Source: Parelaphostrongylus tenuis (taxonomy: Eukaryota > Nematoda > Chromadorea > Rhabditida > Metastrongylidae). Taken from it: a stretch of 64,000 nucleotides of DNA. The position numbers and the translations under genes were made by a program. Positions 1-12,718 of this stretch are shown one piece after another. The notes beneath the pieces were generated by a model. The model searched no databases and was not told the DNA's origin. It saw only the letters and a list, made by a program, of their open reading frames with translations. The stretch's first letter is position 1. Every line of letters starts with the position of its first letter. Location of the stretch: assembly GCA_019055375.1 (NCBI GenBank), contig JAHQIW010000160.1:62001-126000 (forward strand), in the 5' to 3' direction.

Positions 1-427
1 ACATCAAGATTTACGAGGTTCTAGTGTAATCGAACTGTGTCAGAAGCAAGATATCTATGGTTACTGTTTCTTGTCTTTCTTTTTCTTTTCCTTCTTTCTC
101 TTTTCTCCTTTCATATTTAAAGTAGTGATTGAGTTTATTTTTTGTCACCGACGTGACGTACCGCTTGTGTATCACTTTGGTCAAATTTGACCTTGAAGGA
201 TCCCACCAAGTGATAAATTACACACCTGCTTTCAAGATCGTAAAATAAGGTAAGGACTTCTGTCCTTGGAAAAAAACCATAAAGGCTGGTAGTAATAGAC
301 CTCTTCAACAATATCAGATTTCGGCCATTGAAAAGCTCTTGGCTGGAACGACAAAGCTTCAACGAAGGTCACGAACGAATCAGTAATTGACGAGTAAGCA
401 ACAATATATCAAATAAAATTTTTTCAG
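1..427. promoter_or_regulatory. Upstream region of the metalloproteinase gene with a probable SL trans-splice acceptor
   Basis: No coding exon is recognised here. The stretch ends in AAAATTTTTTCAG (415-427) immediately before an ATG at 428. In nematodes a TTTTCAG directly abutting the start codon is typical of a spliced-leader acceptor, although an ordinary intron with a non-coding first exon upstream would look the same. A pyrimidine-rich tract lies at about 68-112. No TATA box can be assigned with confidence. Confidence 0.5.
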
Positions 428-599
428 ATGCAGTTCCATTACAGTTTTATATTTTTGCTAATAGCTGGCGCTGATGCTGGTTTCCTTGATTTTGTATCAA
501 GACTCGTTGGAGGTGGAGATAGGAGTAAGCAGCAGCAGCAGCAGCAGCACTTCATCGTCCTCCAAGAAATTAGCGCCTGTATCCGATGAGAAAGCCAAG
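428..599 (+). CDS. Metalloproteinase exon 1: signal peptide and Ser-rich run
   Basis: The ATG at 428 opens a typical signal peptide ([20 protein letters not shown]). The expected continuation, a Ser/Thr run ending in PVSDEKAK at donor AAG|GTGCGA (600), lies one base out of frame, starting in the (AGC)n tract at about 527-550. In the signal-peptide frame the same tract reads poly-Gln and stops at TGA about 40 bases later. Either an indel near the microsatellite broke the frame, or the assembly is wrong there, or an ATG at 471 in the Ser frame is used, which would give a poor signal peptide. Confidence 0.6.
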
Positions 600-3500
600 G
601 TGCGATAACTATGATAAGAGAGATTCTGAAAGTTTTTTTCCTTCATTCATCGCCAAATTCAACGCTTTTTGATGATTATCCCATTTATTTCATTCTTGAA
701 TTGAAACAGTATTTTTCTCATCTTTCTAGTCATTTTTTATGCCTTTGGACATGAGAAAGCTTGCTATTTGAAACATCATATTATTTTTGCCAAATTATCT
801 TTATTCTTACAAATTATGTCCTTATTCTCGCTCAGCAATCGGTATCTTTTTGAGTTGTGTACTTATTTACTTAGAACTTATGTGATGATGTAACTTTCGT
901 AGTAGTTTGAAGTGCGTAGGAAAGTGTCCCTCTACGCCCTTATGGTTGTCATAACCAGATTAGCTTCTTATTTATCCGCATAAAGCATTTTTCTGCACTT
1001 ATCAATCATTCAGTAACTTTCCAACACAAGTTATTAGCAATGTTGGTCCTTGTTTGGTTTACCAAATGACTAAAAATTTTTGGATGAGTTTATTTTTCGC
1101 TGATTTCATTGCTAGTTGCCTAAAATTTTATTCTGATCGATGTGAAAAGTCATGCCCATCGGATGAAATTGTGGAACACAAGACACGAAAGCAAGCCTAA
1201 CACAACTGCAAAACATTTGCATTTTCCGACATCAGTGCTCTTTGTAATGCGTCATAGTAATATAAATCAAAGCTATTAGCTGCGCAGGTAGCCTTAAGAA
1301 AATTGTAGCACTTTTCTGATTTATGAGAGAATTTTTTCATGAGAAACGTAAATACTGTAATTTTTATGAATTTAAAATGGGAGGGATTGTGCAGTGCCAG
1401 TGATGTCGATCTTCATGAGCACGGTGCTGGATCGACCCGCCCTCTTCCTCACCAATTCACTCTATCGCGACACATCCTGGAATTGATGATAAAATTGTTC
1501 TGCGAGTGGGAACGTCCTAGTATGGCTATCTCAAGCGTCTAAAAAGAACACACTATTCTCAAACAGTTTAAAATAACAGTTCAAAGACCTTTGCGACCGA
1601 TGAATGCGAGGAAACGATTCGAACGCCCAAAGTGCTAGGATCTACGCAGTACATGTAAAAAAATCCCTTATGCGAATAAAGAATTGTTTATTGTTCTTAT
1701 TTCAAGCGAACTGTCAACAGAATTTACTTTACGGATCCTGACACTTTTATGTATTCTGATCGTTTTCTCAAATTCATCCTCCACGAAAGTCTTCAGACAC
1801 TTCAAGCAATACTCCGGCTGCTGCTCAAGGATTTCGTCGCCTTCAATGATTTCGTAAAATGCTGAACGAGACTACTTATCTGCAACCTCGGAGGTTCCCT
1901 AGCTAAGAGCTTTCCTAAGGCGTTCGTTGATTGATCGTAAAGAATGTTTGAGGGAGAGGATCGCACCAGAGTATCGCCTTGCTCCTTGATACACTGCATC
2001 ACTAATTACTGCGATGCCTCACTCTCGTAAACAAATGAATAAATAAGCATTAAATATGAATGCAAACGTTAGTGTGTGAGACCCATCCTTCCGGCATCTA
2101 GTACGCGAACCTCGATGAGACAAAAATCTTTTGATGAAAAATCTGGGAGACAGCTCTGAGTCGCATTAAAAGTTTTCACATTTATTCTGAGAGCCAGCAA
2201 GATAAATCATCACTAAATACATCGCTGATTAAAAAAGACACGAAAATAAGGAGTCTCAAGAAAAAATATGATACATTCTATGTCCTTCCATGGTGCAGTA
2301 TTTAGTGAGCAATCTCGATCCATGATACTTCACGCCTTATTTGCTCAAAATTGACTTCTGACCCCATTCTGATTTATATTTACGTGAACAGCGTGGTCGA
2401 GTGGTTGTCATGCTTGTCGCTGCGCACTGTGGGACGAGCTACACCCCAAACACTCTCCGGCAGTCAACAAGAACGCCCTATGGAACGCCACATCTAGGAT
2501 ATCCTCGGGGTTGCAAGGAGACCTGTCCTACTAGTATTTTACGCAGTTAAAGAACAAGACGAAAAACGAATCGAATTTTACAGTTACTGATATCCTCACG
2601 ATAAAACACGTGATGATGGGTCGTGTAAATGAATAAATAAATGTATAATCTATATTAGCACAACCATAACACAGTTGTTTCTTGTTCAATTCAATGAAAT
2701 ATTCTTTATCTTCATGTTTAATTGTAAATGTGAAAAATTAAGTGTATTAGAGTTTCCATCGTTTATTTATAATTTTTTACCCCCATGGTCCCGTTTCATA
2801 AATTGTTATAGCCGTACTTCTCAGAGATATTTACAAAATTTTGGCTACGTCGCACCGAGCAACAGTCTGAGTGCGTCTCCAGGCTCGTCATTTGACTTTA
2901 GTGATGTCACAAGTCTGTTCAAGAGAGCTATTTTGTGAGTTTAGAGTACGCTTCTTTGGATAAAAATAATTGCTTTCTTGTTTTCGCAAGATGATTTATT
3001 GAAGCGAGAAAATGTGCTCACAGTTTAAGCAGTCCTATACTCTTTCCTCAAAGGTTTTTAGAAAGTTCCAAGAATTTGCCGGGCTGAGGCCTACAGGAGT
3101 TTTGGATATGGATACTAAGAAAAAGATGGCAGAGCCACGATGCGGTGTGACGGATGTTTTGGCAATAACTGGAGGCGGTACATTTATTTATTCACATTAA
3201 ATTTCTATATGTTCTAACTCGCTCGTTTTCATATCTTGTATAAACCCTAGTATCTTTCCATGCCAATCGTGGCTATGGATCGCGCTTGGATGGGTGAGAT
3301 TTATCCAAAACGCTTCCAAAATCTCATGCTATAATGTTCTATACGAGCGCATGTGACGCAGTGGTTAGAGGTGCTTAGCATCGCACACGAGGTCAATGAT
3401 TCGATCTGGCGCTCATAGCTCACCAAGCCATCCATCTCTCCGGGATCGGTAAATTGGTATCCAGACTAGTCTCAGATTTATGTGAGAGGATAAGCAGCAC

Positions 3501-6500
3501 TAACTCGGTTCAGTGGGAAGCCACCGCGAGTTGTTGTAAAGGCCTGATATGCATTCAGTCAACTCAAACGAAGTCAAAAATTGAAGACGAATGCATGGCG
3601 CATCCATCAAAGAATTGATCAACGCCGAGAGCTTCATCCTTTTGTCCTTATAATGTCCTATGTTCCTGTGCGAGAATGGCGATTTTATATTAAAATCAAC
3701 TCCGATATGCGTCTGTGTCCTATACGTTTTTTAACGGGGTACTTGTTCTAGAGTCATTTTCATCATCTAGGTGTTCCTTTATGAGACATGAAGCTGTCAT
3801 TTTCACCAAAATATTTTTTGCCACACGATTTGAAAGAGAATAGGTAAGCTTAACCTGTGCTCATGCAGCTATCATCTCTACCGTTTGCGCATATTTTTTA
3901 TTCTTTCGATATACAAAGGCGGTCATTTAGGCGGCTGCGAACTAGTTAGTTACACTGAGTATTCGGTGGTGTCTCAAAAATTGCCACTGATATCTTTAAT
4001 CCTACTCTTTTCAAACAGCGTTCTATAGTTATACTTATCTCGTATAGGAAAGAAAAGGAGGATGAAGAAGAATCTGTTTTTGTTAGAGCTGCCGTTTGAG
4101 GGTTCGTCATTTCCAGTTTACCTATGCCGAGGAAATAGAAACTCGTAGTCATTAGAGCTGGCTATTTCTCAAGCAATTTTAGGGAATCTACTCTCAGCCC
4201 TCATCTACTACTTCTCTTGGTGTGAGCTCAAACTTGTGACTTAATCAATGTTCTCTTTCACAGTCGGCAAACAACCACCTCGCATAAAATAGTGCTGCTA
4301 AGTGAAGTTACGCTTCTTTTCGAGCGGCACCCTACTCCACTAGGTTTGACTCTATAACCACGGAGGCACGTATTGCAAAAGCGAACGATTGTGGACTATG
4401 TAACGTATCAACGCAGCTCTCAAGATGGCACTGGTGCCAAAATATTGGCCGAATAAGTGTTTTCTATCATCAGTATATAAAATGGTACTTTCCTTATCCG
4501 CACCCACTTTCAAAAGACGTATTTTTCCACTGATTTTTGATATTTGTGCCAAAATATTGGCCGAATAAGTGTTTTCTATCATCAGTATATAAAATGGTAC
4601 TTTTCCTTATCCGCACCCACTTTCAAAAGACGTATTTTTCCACTGATTTTTGATATTTGTGCCAAAATATTGGCCGAATAAGTGTTTTCTATCATCAGTA
4701 TTTAAAATGGTACTTTTCCTTATCCGCACCCACTTTCAAAAAAACGTATTTTTCCACTGATTTTTGATATTTAAGTAGTCATTCGATAGCTTAAATCGCG
4801 GAAATTTTAGTGGTGTACTTGACTTCTTAAACGACCTTCATATTGTCTGTACTAGTAAAAACAAAATTTTATTTCACACTCACGTATTTTTCGCTGGATA
4901 AAGTTTTGCTTTCACACTTTTAATCACTCTGTAGCACAAATCTTGGCAATTTCAGTGGTGTACCTTGTTTCTGAGAAATACTATCATATGCGCTACAGCA
5001 ACAGAATAGAGATTGGGTTTCGCACTCGACGGGAACTCTGCTCCAGTATGTCGATGGAACTTCATAACATACAGCGCTATCTGCAAAATAACGGTTATTT
5101 GAGAGACCCATTTTCTTTTGATTGCTATACCGTACCCGAGGAACTTCTAAAAACCTAGTTTATCATTTGGATTAACGAAATTTAGCTATTGAATAATCGC
5201 TAAAGTCTAAGAAAAAAAATTGATCAACCGAAATGCGCGAGTGTGAAACATAATCTTATTTTTACTCTCACCAGAGTAGTAAGAAAGCTATTTGAAACAT
5301 GAAGTACACTACTTCAAAATTCGAGATTTGAGCTATCGGAAGGTTGTCAACAATGCGATGGCTTGATGCAGTTTTACGAATCCTTGCTCACATAACAGTG
5401 CAAAATTTGTGCGTGCATGTGAATGCAATCTTATTTTCAGTTGCAGGCAATGAAAAGTTTTGAGAGATTCAAAGCCTGTGAACTTCAAATTTGTAATGAG
5501 TATCATGAATTTTTGGGAAAAGCTTTGCTCAGGAAAAAATGCTTTGAGTGTTAAGAAAAGCTCATCTATTACGCTACGGCGATGATTTCGATGGTAAATG
5601 TAAGTCGACTTGATAGGGTAAATATAAGTCCATTCAAGAAATAAACTAATCTGTTCAAACTGTCGAGATTTGAAGCTGTCAAATGATTGCCTACAATCTA
5701 AAATGACCGAAAATACGTAATTTGAATATGAGTGCGGATAGGGGAAAGTATTCATACGTTCAACAATCTCAAGAATATTGGTTAATGGTGCCGCATGGCA
5801 AATGTAAGTCGGCTTGAAAGGGTAAATCTCCATCTTGGTTCCAAGTTAATGTTTCATAACCAGATTCTATCAGAGTAAAGTGACTGTTATATCGGGATTC
5901 CTTTCTTGTTCTCTCGTCTATCATTTCAGATCTTCTAAACTCACAGTACCTCTTTTTTTCGAGCGAATGATGAGATCTGAAACAAATTTGTAAAATCAAC
6001 GACTCATTGAAGACCGGCACACTTTGATTTTACTTTAGTAAATATTTGAATTTTAGCGTTACGTGACATATGATTGACGCCTGAACATAAATTGTGCATT
6101 TGTAGTGGTTCCGATCCTCATTTGAACTTGGCGCTTTCATCCACTTATCGATTCCTTTTGTGTTCTCCACAGTAATCAGCGGTGGCGTTCGGGTTCTTCT
6201 TTAATTTCCTCTGTTCAGAAATCTATTGTTTTCGAAAGTCATAATGCATGGGATGCTTATCGAGCGCAGTTTTCAATAGAAATCCAAGATAGTGGTTCCA
6301 GTTTTCAGATGCCGTCACGGGCATTTGCTGACTTTATGAACCAACGAGAGATCTTCAACGTGTGACGATGATTCTTTCAGTTGTATCGACTACAAAGGAG
6401 GCAAAAATTCATCCCTCGTTCAATCATTTGTTTTACTAGCGTCACATTCTTTCGTGGATTCATGCAGTATTTCCATTCGGCTCGTCGTCTCTGCAATCCA

Positions 6501-9500
6501 CATTTGTTTACACCTCAGTAGATATACGTTGTTAGCTGGTAACATTCTCTATTTGGGTATCAATTTTGCACTGATGTAATGTCAATATAATGTTAAATGT
6601 CAAAAAATATGTAGGGTTGCGTTAGATGAGTTCCATTGGTGCGCATCGAACTAAGAATTCTCTGGAGATTCCTTGCTTCTTGTCATGACTAAGACCGTAA
6701 TCGTATCATCATCACCCTTTTTATTTGCTCATTCTTTTGCTTTATACTGTTTAGGATCGGCCTTCAAGTGGCGGAAAAGCCGTCTAACTTACTCAATTGA
6801 GAACTTTTCATCAGATCTTCCAAGAGATGATATCAGGTATAAAACTGAAGAAGGCAACGAATATGAGAGTTTTTATAACTGTAATTCATTACACCGTTCT
6901 TTTCGTGTGTTTCGAGTCGAAGTTGCGAGTGTTTAAGACCAGCTCAAATTTCAGTATATCTCATAAATGTTGTCTAAGCCAACTTTTAATGTGGTTCTGT
7001 TAAATGAGCTCATGTACAGCCCGATACACGTGTTGCGACCTTGACAGTGTCTTCAGTCGTATATTCCAAAATACCAGCCAAGAGCAGTCGAGTGTACAAA
7101 ACTGCTGTTCTAGTGATTTTCACTTGACAGCAGTATAGTGTAAATCGTTCGTCGTCTCCTACTCTTAGTGTGGGGAGTGGAGCACTCACAGAGGATTGGT
7201 TCAAATGCGAAGGGTTCTGCCCGAAGGACGTGACTACCTCAGTCGAAACAGGTGTAATAGGCTGTACAAGAGCACATTTAACAAACTGTAATTCGATTAA
7301 ACGTTTCGCTTCATACCAAACGAAGATAGGGCTTGATTTCAACATGAATTTTGGAACGGAGTCCTATGAAAACTTAGGAAAACTATAATGCATGACTTCG
7401 CCAATTCTCCTTAGCTTCAACTTCGTGAATCATCGCATAACCTTATAGTGGCAATGGAAGACGCACGTTGATCCGTTTTACACTCGCGTAGAGCAGGTAC
7501 TTTGCAATACACACGCAGTCATTGGTTCTAGACCTATCACAGGAGAACCAAGCCAGCCTTATATTCTGGGTCTGCATTTTAAGAAGAAGTAAAGGATAAA
7601 AAGAACTGAATAGATGCACTAGTAGATACTTTCAAATCATTGTGCAGGCCACATGTGTATTCAGCTATCTTTACCGTACAGTGAATGGAGACATTCATGG
7701 CACAAATCTTAGCAGTCGATCAGCGCCGGACGGTTCATCCTTTATCCTTTGTTATCTAAATATTTTTTAAAAAATATTGTGAATGAGAGTTGGTGAAATG
7801 AATGCAATTTCAGACGAGCGATTCGTGAGGCCTACGACACATGGGCAGCCGTAACTCAGCTTGATTTTGACGAAGTTCAGGCTGGCAGCGGATCGGATAT
7901 CAAGGCAAGATTAAGAATATCATTTGTTCTTTGTCAATATCATTAGGCAATATTAAGCATTGTCTTTACTGTTATGATCAACCGTAAACCGGTAACCCTT
8001 GTTACATCAATTATGAATTCGTCTTTCTTCCGAGATTCTTGAAGTCGATGATGAAATTAGAGAGATTCACTTTTGAGAAACATGAACCTACCAATATATA
8101 TCATTCTTATTGTTGTCATTTATGTGGTCATCATTTATTTCGTTAAGGATCGCACTTGAATCACAGCAACTATTCTTGAGCGTCTTGAAGTCTGCAATGA
8201 TTCATAAAGAAAATCATCTTAGAAAACATAGATTTTTCCTACACGACATTTCGTGCTGTTGCGATAAGTACACCTGATAACTTTTTTTGGCAAAAATCTG
8301 TAGACCTTAACGCTCTTTCCATTTAACCCTTTCACACCGGCGTGCCACGTTTCCTAGTACGCTGCGCTATGTCGCATCCCACTCAGTTACCCTAAATGAT
8401 GGGTCACGTCTCTCTGCTAATTTGTTTTGGCGCACGTCGCAATGGAATTGAGGAAATTTATCTAGAAATGGAAGATCTGTGAAGGGTTATCATCATGATA
8501 TGACAGAACACTTTTGAAATTGTTTTTGTAAAGATAATTTCAGCAAAAAACAAGGCTCAAATGACGAAAAATCTCCAATGTTCCAACGAGAAAATCACAT
8601 TATACCGGAATCGAACATATTCCAACTCTCACATAGTATTTGTTTCTTTTTATTAGTCTATGTTTTTGTAGTCTCGATAGCTTGAGAAATTTAAATTTTG
8701 ACAGTAAGTTGGGTTGTGGAACGACCTTCACACTATTTTTTTACTTACGGAGAAGATGACGTCATGAATCTGGAATGCGTACTGTCGACTTTGCAGCGGA
8801 TTTTCTTGATATTACATGGTAGAATTTTGATTTCAAGCCAACTTCGTCGCTTTGAAAAAATTGTCATCAGAGGGTCGTGTGTTAATGTCTGCTTAGTTAA
8901 ACGAACACCGAACTACCTCAAAAATTTTACCTTTTCATTACGAATTGTGTCAAATGCACACGCAATGTGTGAAATGCACTTTCGCTTCTTTCCCTTGTTT
9001 ACTCAATAGAACTTCTCACTAGACCATTGTAATTATTGTATAGCTCAAAAAGTGAAGAATCTGACAATGAGATTGGCTTTTGCAGAGACTTCCACATTTT
9101 GTTCGAGCAGCAAGAAGAAAATTACGTTTTGCGATAGTAGTGCGTGAATATAACTTCACATCGGATTTACTTGGTCTTATATTTGAAAGAAATTTGATTT
9201 CAACCAAACTTTGACGCTGTTAAGAACAGATTATTATTTGTGTATTTGCATCCAAGTTATTTAGAGAAAATCACCGGGTCTCCTTGAGAATTTTAACTCT
9301 TCATCAATATTTGTATGGGACGCATGTGTACAGAGTACTCCTGCTTCCTTTCTTTCTTTTTTTACTCAGCAGAGGCTTTTCACAAGTCAGTTAGTAGTCA
9401 ATCGGTAGCCTGGGAAATGGGAGTTTTAATATTGAGCTACATTTAATTTCTTTGTGAAAATTTTCACACTTTTTCTAGTGGCAAAAAGAAAATTAGGTTT

Positions 9501-12500
9501 TGCGAACAGAGTGCGTTGGTATAACTTCACAGCAAATTTTTTGCTAATATATACTGATACTTTAATTTTAAACAAACGTTGCTTGTTGCTACAAAGATAT
9601 AACGTTATTAGCGAGGTATATGTAAGCGTCATTTTAGTAAAAAGAACGCCGAATTGCGCTGAAATTCATATTTGTTGGAAGTCGTCGATGAGGTGCCTTC
9701 GCCTGCAGTGAGCACCACCGTTCTTTATAAACCATTCATTATTTCCTAATTTAGAACAACATGACAACTTTTGACTATTTCATTGAGTTAGAGGTGTTCG
9801 AACTAATGATTTATGCTGTTATATTCGATTACAGACGCCTAGAATGTTAATATACTAGATTATTTTACTACTAGTCTATTTGTGGCATTGATTAAAGGTG
9901 AGGGATTTAAGGAAATTGCGGCTGACATAAAAACAAAAGATAATTATGAATGAAATATGAACAAATATAAATAAAATAGCATAAAATGCTCAATAACAGT
10001 TCAAAGTACGACTGTTCCATAATCATCTGACTTTCTCCCTCAAAAACTCACTGTTTTAGAGAAAGCATCAGCGTTTCTTTCAGGTCGCAACAATAATAAT
10101 ATTCATTGTTGAATATAAGTGGATATATAGAGTTATTACGTATAAGACCGCAGATCGAAGAAGCTCTGTAGAAGATTCAACTCCTGAAGTACACCATTAG
10201 AAAATATCTTTCGTTTTGAGTGTTTTCTTGAAACCACGCTCAAATTTCAATGTGCCAGATAATCATTTTTTGAGCCACGCATGTGTTTGCTATATAAGGA
10301 CTGACTTATAGAGCCCGATACACGTGTTTCAACCTTGATGGTCTCATCAGTCGGGCAGTACTCTTTTCGTCTTTAGTCAATCCTCTTGGGGCGCTCAGTC
10401 CTTATACAAGTCAACCCTTATATAAAAGATCACATGAGTCGCTCAAAAAATGGTTCTCACTATCAGAAAAGTTTCGCCGACTTCAAAATGTCATCGTATT
10501 GCAAAGTTCAGTATCAGTTTTGGCGAACATGTCATTGTTTTAGCATTAACTATCGCAATATGTTATGTAAAGCCGAAACCATTAATTTCGAGTCGTACGC
10601 TACCAAATTTGTAGAGATGAGAAGTCATATATGACCTATTTTTCAGTGTATGTGAATCATAAATGCCTTATATTGTCATCAAATTTTTCTAGATACGTTT
10701 CGGTACCGGGAATCACAATGATCCGTGGCCTTTCGATGGACAAGGTAGTCGATAACTGATTATCTGTAACGTTCTTCTGTGTAACTCTTGCATAAATATA
10801 AAAGAGCAATTCTTAGTTATCAATCATTATCGCAGTTCATTGTTATTTGAACTATCCCAGTTCGTTCTCTTATTTACTTCGCTTTTTACCAGGGGGCGTT
10901 TTGGCTCATGCGACCATGCCAGAGAATGGCGCTCTGCATTTCGATGATGACGAGAATTGGGCTTATATGGATGCAAGGAAAATTGCCAGGTAGCTGTGAC
11001 GATTTCACCCTTCTCACGGCATTCAAGAAGAGCGGTGGCTAAAAACTTTGCAGTCACAACTTCATCGATATTTCAACAAATTGAGATCTTTTATAGTGGT
11101 GACTACACTGATCTCTTAGCGGTGGCTATTCATGAAGGCGGCCATACACTTGGATTGTCACATTCGCGTAATGAGAGATCAATTATGGCACCGTTCTATC
11201 ACGAAACGGTTTGAGCATTTGAAAATACTTACCAGTTACTTTTTCTATACTATATTCTGTAGTACGGGCAAATCTAGCGCAGTGGTTTGATGTGCTATGC
11301 AATACATGCTAAATCAAGCTCTGATTCAATTCCGTGATCGAGGATCACCAAACTTTCCATCTTCTGAAACAGGTAAATTGGTAAAAGTCAATTGGAGGAT
11401 CGAGAAAAAAAAAGATACTGTCTATGTACATCGGTAGACTTCAGAAATTCATTGCAAAGAAGATGTGACCGGTATATGGCCATGATTAAATCAGTTCTGC
11501 AATGCTTGATAAATTTGACCATGTGGATTAAATCAAAGTCAGCCGCTTTGTTCTTCGTTGTGACGAAAATTGCTAAAAAAAAACTTTTCACAGATACCAC
11601 ATGGTTCGCTTCCCACGTAGAAAACAAAACAATAAATTTTGCATTCATTTAGTTCTCGATCTTTCTTCATAACACCATGCGTAAATCATATTATTGCGCA
11701 TGTCGATTCATGTGTGAGGGCGATTGACTGCAGCTTGGGAACTCTCTCTATAATCCTATTGACATTTTAGATGCCGGCACGCTTCTATGTAAATTTTTTG
11801 TAAGAGCCCGATATGTTCGATCTAAAACATTTCTCACTTCCGTACCAAAAATTCCTAGCAGTTAAATATCGCAAGATATTTAAGGCCTTAGATCTAGAAT
11901 TTCGCGATTAGTCTGCTGAGCCGGCGATGTAAGAAGTTAAAAACCATAATTTTTGTTGACGATGAAAGTGCTGGATGTAGTGAGATTGCAATTTCCAATA
12001 TTTTTTAAACCATTTATCGTTTAGATCATTAGAGAGTTGTGGTCCCATCAGTTATTGAAGACTCAGGCTTAGGCTTAAACTTAGGCTTAAGTTATAACAT
12101 GTTTTAAGCTGATAGGTCTAGTGGTATACAGGCGTCTGTGTCGTCCTATTGGCACTCATCAGTACCACCTTCCCTCGGTTCAGGCAATACCCCATGGTCA
12201 AACATTCCTATGGAGGAATTGACGGAACATTTGACTTTAAAGGATTGGCTGAACCGAGGGAGGGTGGTACTGATGAGTCGCAATAGGACGATACAGGCGC
12301 CTGTATACCACTAGATATATCAGCTCAAAGCATTTGATATTCTTATCAGACTATATAATTTTGAGCGAGTCTATAGAAAGCGGTCGATGGAAGGGGCTTA
12401 GGCTTAGGGTCTAAGCAGGTTTCCAAGCCTAAGCCTAAGTCTTCATAAACTGATGGGCCCACAACTGCGCCCTAGCATCATCAAAATTTTTCTCAGATTA

Positions 12501-12687
12501 GCAAGCTGACACGAGGCTGGCGCGAAATCTACTCAGAAAACGCTTCGGCACATTTGCTCTGTTTAAACTCGAGATAAGCCGAGTCAATCATCATTAGTAA
12601 TAGGTTGGGGATAAACTCTGAGAAAATGCTTGTTAAATATTTATTTTTGCACATATTACACCCGAATAAAGACAAAATATTATATAC

Positions 12688-12718
<31 letters not shown>

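Larger units (their letters stand above)
6900..7310. repeat. Palindromic family-A ribozyme element (decayed copy)
   Basis: The left arm (about 6945-7062) has the family-A flank CAAATTTC...AAGCCAAC and a minus-strand hammerhead relic. The right arm (about 7165-7300) has the relic on the plus strand followed by GGCTGTACAAGAGCACATTT, complementary to the left AAATGAGCTCATGTACAGCC. Lies in intron 4 of the metalloproteinase gene. Confidence 0.65.
12036..12466. repeat. Palindromic family-B ribozyme element with telomere-like arms
   Basis: Outer arms: GTTGTGGTCCCATCAG (12036-12051) against CTGATGGGCCCACAAC (12449-12464). Next come TTAGGC-type repeats on the left (12066-12091) and GCCTAA-type on the right (about 12390-12440). 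Inside are ribozyme arms with CCGAGGGAGGGTGGTA and its complement. Each arm holds a family-B hammerhead, left on minus and right on plus. Confidence 0.8.

Noticed and set aside
5333..5833. The longest uninterrupted reading frame in the window (166 codons, minus strand)
   Set aside because: It overlaps dispersed AT-rich repeats, lacks any domain or splice context, and its composition (rich in F, Y, S, H) is that of random AT-rich sequence.
8698..9009. Plus-strand reading frame of 103 codons
   Set aside because: It lies in a dispersed non-coding repeat (phrases shared with about 9110 and 9485) within metalloproteinase intron 5. No recognisable family.
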